Source of the DNA: Neurospora crassa OR74A
Lineage: Eukaryota; Ascomycota; Sordariomycetes; Sordariales; Sordariaceae
Reading direction: 5' to 3'
Assembly: GCF_000182925.2 (NCBI RefSeq)
Contig: NC_026501.1
Span: 3,823,917-3,887,916 of the forward strand
Length of the DNA stretch: 64,000 bases
The notes under the pieces were generated by a model that was not told the origin of the DNA, did no database searches, and saw only the letters and a list, made by a program, of their open reading frames with translations. Numbering within the stretch: the first letter of the stretch is position 1; the number at the start of each line of letters is the position of its first letter. Positions 58,825-64,000 of the stretch are shown piece after piece. The position numbers were made by a program, and so were the translations under genes.

Positions 58825-61800
58825 AGCTCCTAATAATTTTAGAACTAATTATTTATTAAATAGATAATATTTAATATAATTTCGTTAAAGTCTAATAAGC
58901 TCCTAAGGTAATAATTGTAATACAAAATATAGTACTATTCGATAGCAGAAGTAGTTCTAATATATTTAACGATATTAAATGGTTTATAGAACTATATCCC
59001 TTACCCAAACTAATTATACATTAAGTCGGTAATAGTAGAAAGACCAGATTTTATTATATTAGTATAGTAAAATTAGATCTCCTTACTACAATAGGGAAAA
59101 GAGTAATAATTAAAATTAAGGATACTATACTTTATCCTTCAATACTAATCAACTTAATTACAACAACGGGTCTTTTAGATAGCGGTATAGTATAGTTAAT
59201 AGAAATTAATAAAATCATCCTCAAAAGGATATAAGAAATTCAGTATAATTAGGTAGCGAACCTGCCGGTATTATTAGCTATACTACCACTAAATATCAAC
59301 GAGAAATACAAAGTTCAAGCACCCAGACTAGCCCTAATGGCAATTATCAATTATAATACTATATATCGCAGGCTTATATATGTAGGGAGAGAATAAGTTA
59401 TAAAAGCTTATAAAGATGCTGATATTAAATTGGCTAATATTAGGAGGAGAGAATGCGACGCTTGCCTTTAAAGTAAATTAACCGACGTAATTTATAGAAC
59501 TTCAAACCTAGTAGTAACTATACCCTTGGAATTTGTAAAAGTTAATATATAGAATTATAATATAGCCGGTTATTTAGGTATAAAGTATATTATTTACTTT
59601 ATATATATAGTATTAAGTTTTTACTAGATTAAGGGTATAAGAAATAAGGGCGAGGGTCTTAATACGATTAAAGAATAGAAGAAATAGGTAGAGCTTCAAA
59701 TAGGTTTGAAAGTGAAAGTTATTAATTTAGATAGAGGAATGGAATTTAGCTTTAGTTCTAAGGATTTCTAAAAGGATAAGATTATCGTATAGGTAAGATA
59801 GGAGGGTATTAAAGTTATAAAAATACTAATATACACCCCGTAGATGAATAGCGCTCCAAAACGAGTAGGAAGGGCGATAATAGAGAAAGCAAGGGCTACA
59901 ATTATCCAATATAATATTTTAATAAAATTATAGCTATTAATCGTAGATTCAGTAGTAAAAATTATAAACCTTCTTCCGATAAAGGTTAACGATAAATATA
60001 TTAGTCTATATAAGGTTCTTAGTCGAACTATAGGTATCCTAAATCCTAAACCTAATATTAAGCATCTTAGAACGTACTACTGTATAATATACTATTATAT
60101 TAAGAAGTAAAGACGAATTTAGAGTAATAAATTTACTATATATTCGAGAAAAGGCTATTTAGTAGGATATACCGATTTAAATAGGAAGATCTTCTACATC
60201 TAGGACCCGGAGTATAAGTAATTTATTAAAGCTAGTACAGTACGCTTTCTAAAATTAGAAGAAGACTAATTATTAGAGGAACAGGCTATTAATTATACGG
60301 TAGTATTTTCGGATTAGTCAATTAAAAATATCGATAAGGTTTTAAAGAGCAGGAAAGAAGTTTAAATTATAATAAACAAACCTAAGCCTATAGAAATACC
60401 TCTAAGGAAGGGAGCCAAAGTAAAAAATATAGAAGAGAAAGAAAGAAGGGAGGAGGAACACATTTAGCCAATTAATAATAAGGCTTTAGGCCTGAAACCA
60501 ATAGAACAACCAAGATTACTAATACCTTCACCCAATATAATACTAGCCCTAGGTCCGGAATTTCTACCAGCTCTAGGTCCGAAATTTCTAACGCCGTTAT
60601 AGATTCTAGTACCAAAAACCCTATAAACACTAACACTATTACTATCTATCTAAACCCAAACCCCTATAAAACCTTAAACTCCTACTAAAAATTAATAATC
60701 TATTATAGGAATAAGAGACTCCGAACCTCCTAATAACTCTATACAATTAAATACTAGAATACAACCTCGGGTATCTTAGAGAACGATACCGGCCGATAAT
60801 ATAATTAACTTAATCGAATAGAATAATTAATTTTAATTATTTATTAACTTAAAGAATAAAGATAAGTTCGAACCTTTCGACTATTCCCCCTTCGTAAATC
60901 CAAATAATTTAAATAAAGAAGACCTAATTCCATTACAAAGAAATATAAGGTGGTTATTTCTAAATCCTATAATTAATACCCCATCAAAGCTATTAAGAGA
61001 CTCAATTCAAATAAAGAACTAGGAATAGGATAGAATAGCAAATTAGGATCTAGTAATAGATTAAACTACAAATATACTAATAATATCCTTAATAAGAACC
61101 GGAAGACCAAAAAAATAAACCGCACTACAACTAAATATATTAATTAAATAACAAATCGTAATTAATAGCAATAATAAACCAATTAGAAATATTCCAATCT
61201 TCTACTTTAATCTTCGGGAAAGAGGATTAATAGAAATAAATATTGAACTTCTATATTTAATAATAATAAAAGTAGAATATAATCTTCAAAAAGGAATTCC
61301 TAAGAATTATAAAAAAGCACGAAAATTAGCCAACTTTGTAATATACTAGAAACTAATTATAGAAAAACAGCTTCGAACTTTAGAAGAGAAAGAAATTTAT
61401 AAATTAGTACTACTTAAGGGAAATATAAATATCCTTCCTAGGAAGTAGATATATAATAAAAAAGATAACCATAATCTAAAAATAAAGGAACCTAGAGTAT
61501 AATAGGTTATTTGTAGCAACTTTAAATAAAGATCTTGGGATATAAAAGATATTTATATAGCTATAATTAATATAGCGAACATAAAGATCTTTTTAACTAC
61601 TATAGCAATCCTAGACCTTAAATATTACTAATTTAATTTCAATACCCCGTTCTTAAATATATAAATTCTAAAAGGAAAGGCATACTACGTAGAGTAGCCC
61701 ACCGGATTGGAAAAAGGATAAAGGGGGCTTTAGCGCTTAGTTTGCCTATTAAAAAGAACTCTATATAAATTTAAAAATAATCCTCTCTATTAATTTTAAA

Positions 61801-62858
61801 TACTTCTACCTATATTAAAAGATATAGGGTTTAAGCTAATAAGTAACGATACTTACCTATTTAGTAATAGAAAGAAGGAAGTATTATTAGTCTTATATAT
61901 CGACGACTTCCTTATTGTAGTACTATTTACAACTATTATCTTTAAAATTAAAGACCAGCTCCTCCGGTATTTTAAACTTAAGTATCTAGGGGAGGTAAAG
62001 ATATTCTTAAGCTTTAATATCAATAGAGATCGAAATAAAAAGATAGTATTTATCTTACAAGCTCGCTATACTAGAACCTTATTGAAGAAGTTTAATTATA
62101 AGGATCTTTATAGTATTAATATACCTTAATTAAATAATATAAAAATAAGAGATTATAAAACTAGTAATAAATTATTGGAATAATAGAAATTATATATTAA
62201 GAAGACCGGCAGCCTCAATTACTTATCGATAAACACCCGACCAAACATCACTTTCACAATCAACAAACTCTACGAAGCCAATGCTAAACCAACTATAGGA
62301 TTAATATTAATATTAAAATATTTATTTCGATATTTAACAAAATATATTAATATAGGAATAACCCTAAGAGGTAAAATATTACTATTAAATATAAACTTAA
62401 AAATATTTAGCAATACTTTATTTACTAATAATCTAATAACCCGTTATAGTACTAGAGGATATATTATTTTTATTATAGGAGGACCAATATATTAGAAATT
62501 GAAAAAACAAACTTTCATCACCACTAGCACAATTAAAGTAGAATTTACTAATCTTATCCCAATAACAAAGTCACTACAATAAATCTCTTAAATAATAGAA
62601 GAACTTAATTATAGACAACCACCTTTAAAAGTATTATATACGGACAATAAGAATATTAAAGACCGGGTATTAAATTAAAAAGTTCTGGGTCGCAACCGCT
62701 ATATAAATATTCGCTTCAAGTAGATTATTAAATAGGTTAAAGCAAAAAAATTTAAAATTATTTATATTAAGGGAGAAGATATAATTATAGACGGATTAAC
62801 GAAACTTCTAAAAGCGGACAAATATACCTCCTTTGTTAAATAATTTAAATTTGAATAA
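58815..62858 (+). pseudogene. Copia-2 pol: protease, integrase, RT, RNase H
   Basis: The frame with codon starts divisible by 3 shows a protease FDSRSSSNIFNDIKWF near 58938, and an integrase zinc region and core over about 59340-60250, including RRECDACLQSKLTDVIYRTS near 59450. A linker with LGPEFLPALGPKFL repeats lies near 60555. RT starts near 61200, with intact catalytic YIDD at 61896-61907. RNase H has YTDNKNIKDR near 62640 and GEDIIIDGLTKLLKADKYTS at the end. It ends near 62858. Many TAG/TAA codons interrupt it. The active-site Asp pair survives here, unlike in copia-1. The protein would mature gag, copy the RNA and integrate the cDNA. Confidence 0.9.
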
Positions 62859-62944
62859 AGATTAATATTGTAGGTTTAAACGAACTTCGGGTAAAAGAAG
62901 GATTAGAAGTAAAAGAAGGAGTTAAATTGAATAATTTTTAAATA

Positions 62945-63480
62945 AAAAAAAAGGAGTTCAACTCGATTTATTCTACGCACCCTAATTAAATACCTTATAG
63001 TATACCCTTTTATAAAGCAACTATTAACAGTACCGAAAGATAGTACGTCTTACGGCAATCTTATATCTCCTATTCCCCAAATTGGCTATATACGCAATTA
63101 ATACCAAAATTTAAAGATAAGAGGAATCTAAAAATCTTTAAGGTTAGTAGTACAATAACTAAGCGTTTAAAGAAAAAATAAATTACAAACAGGGAATTGA
63201 ACGCGCGAATTCTCGAACTTATACCAATAGTGGCTACGGGCGTCCCACGCAAACCGCTATACTATAGGCGTCCCTATAGCACCCCGGAGGGGGCTAATAA
63301 TAGTAAGGTAATTTAAAGTAGACTATATAATTTAATTAGAACATTCTAAACCGTTTTGGGAGGTACAAATAGATTATTAAAGGTAATAATAGCTCTCACG
63401 GTAGAAGGGTCAGATTAGCAATATTTTGGCTAATATTCTACCCCTAAGCAAGAATCTAAATACTAAGCGGCTTCCCGTCT
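62945..63480 (-). ncRNA. tRNA-like Pol III promoter module (copy 3) inside copia-2
   Basis: On the minus strand, A-box-like AGTATAGCGG (63254-63263 complement) and B-box-like CGTTCAATTCCC (63192-63203 complement, close to consensus) are followed by a T9 run (A9 on the plus strand near 62944-62952). It matches copies 1 and 2 from about AAGACGGG (63473-63480) to the T run, but without Helitron sequence around it. The unit is therefore separable from the Helitrons. Confidence 0.5.
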
Positions 63481-63646
63481 TAGCACGGGCGCTAAAAATT
63501 TTAGACGAATCTAATTAGCTATACTAACCGACAGAAAGAAGGGGCCTACTTTAGATTAGAAAAGGGCAATTAGCAAAGATTATACCTTGATTAATAAGAG
63601 TAAGAGGAAGGATAAATCTACAGAGCCGTTTCGGGCTACAGGGGGG

Positions 63647-63831
63647 TATTATAGTATAGTATGGAGCGCCCAGACTGCTATTCACTAGCATTAGGCCTAC
63701 CCGAATTGTTCGGTTACATGTAGGGCCTATTAGGGCGCTACTACTATATATTTTAGCCCTCCATAGTTCTTTTCCTTTCTCGTTCTTAGCTTAGCACAAT
63801 CAACACACTTCTTGTGCCCACGAGTCTAAGA
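63647..63831 (+). repeat. Copia-2 3' LTR
   Basis: 185 bp. It begins TATTATAGTATAGTATGGAG, which is the 5' LTR start with several G-to-A changes. It is preceded by a purine tract CAGGGGGG and followed by the target duplication TATTA. Confidence 0.9.
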
Positions 63832-63836
63832 TATTA

Positions 63837-64000
63837 CCTCTTAAATTTACAATCTCCCCTAATAATAACCTACTACTACCTAACTAACGACTGAAAGATT
63901 TATATATATTAAAGTACTGTACTCGAAGCGCCGAGATTTCGGAGATTACGTAAATAGAATAGGAATTCTTCAACGGAATTAAATATAAATACGTATTAAA
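63837..64000 (+). other. Gypsy element resumes after copia-2
   Basis: The DNA right of the target duplication should continue the gypsy pol interrupted at 57211. It is short and TA-rich and I recognise no motif in it. Confidence 0.35.

Larger units (their letters stand above)
57212..63831 (+). mobile_element. Copia-2, full-length Ty1/copia LTR retrotransposon
   Basis: The 6620-bp element has 185-bp LTRs at 57212-57396 and 63647-63831 and a 5-bp target duplication TATTA (57207-57211 and 63832-63836). The LTRs differ only by transitions as far as I can align them. gag, pol and a primer site are present. It is related to copia-1 but is a distinct family by LTR sequence. Between the pol end and the 3' LTR it carries a reversed tRNA-like module (62945-63480), so the copy is longer than copia-1. 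Confidence 0.92.
53061..64000 (+). mobile_element. Gypsy-like LTR retrotransposon, 5' part, split by copia-2
   Basis: The element starts with a GC-rich LTR-like segment, then gag and protease up to 57211. There copia-2 (57212-63831, with target duplication TATTA) is inserted. The host element should resume at 63837 and leave the window at 64000. No RT is visible before the window ends, so Ty3/gypsy is inferred from the gag type, the zinc knuckle and the protease. Confidence 0.65.

Noticed and set aside
1-64000. CRISPR arrays, bacterial operons or a defence island
   Set aside because: No regularly spaced identical repeats, no bacterial gene organisation and no intact ORFs. The sequence is eukaryotic transposon DNA.

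Overview
This window looks like heterochromatin from a filamentous ascomycete (Pezizomycotina). I find no host gene in 64 kb. It is a stack of nested transposable elements: non-LTR LINEs of the Tad1 type, Ty1/copia and Ty3/gypsy LTR retrotransposons, Mutator-like DNA transposons (MULEs) and Helitrons. Nearly all of it carries the signature of repeat-induced point mutation (RIP): very AT-rich, TpA-rich, and full of TAG/TAA stops where TGG, CAG or CAA would be expected. Reading frames stay in register for kilobases while catalytic residues change by C-to-T or G-to-A transitions (Asp to Asn, His to Tyr, Cys to Tyr). The coding regions are therefore listed as pseudogenes. Family assignments come from motifs read by eye, and most junctions are good to a few bases.

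Layout. 1-2.2 kb: a gypsy gag remnant with a LINE tail. 2.2-7.0 kb: the 3' half of a reverse copia copy, split by MULE-1 (3687-6750, 43-bp inverted repeats, 8-bp target duplication). 7.0-16.9 kb: LINE-A, then LINE-F. LINE-F is split by MULE-2 (11467-16060, ~81-bp inverted repeats, 10-bp target duplication), which is split in turn by a truncated LINE (LINE-G) with a 16-bp target duplication. 16.9-18.8 kb: a reverse gypsy-like gag/protease remnant. 18.8-21.9 kb: two LINE 5' ends head to tail. 21.9-53.1 kb: LINE-C, a long LINE broken by two Helitrons. Helitron-1 (about 23.05-39.90 kb, minus strand) itself holds the full-length copia-1 (26463-32623). Helitron-2 spans about 41.82-50.50 kb on the plus strand. 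53.1-64.0 kb: a gypsy element interrupted by the full-length copia-2 (57212-63831).

The elements do not work together as a system. Each autonomous type once encoded its own machinery: ORF1 and endonuclease/RT for the LINEs, gag-pol for the LTR elements, a DDE transposase for the MULEs and a Rep-helicase for the Helitrons. The nesting gives a relative order of insertion. The most unusual features are a tRNA-like Pol III promoter module present three times (twice in Helitron 3' regions, once inside copia-2), asymmetric terminal inverted repeats on Helitron-1, and a shared -1 frame change between gag and pol in both copia elements. I found no bacterial-type operon, CRISPR array or intact protein-coding gene.
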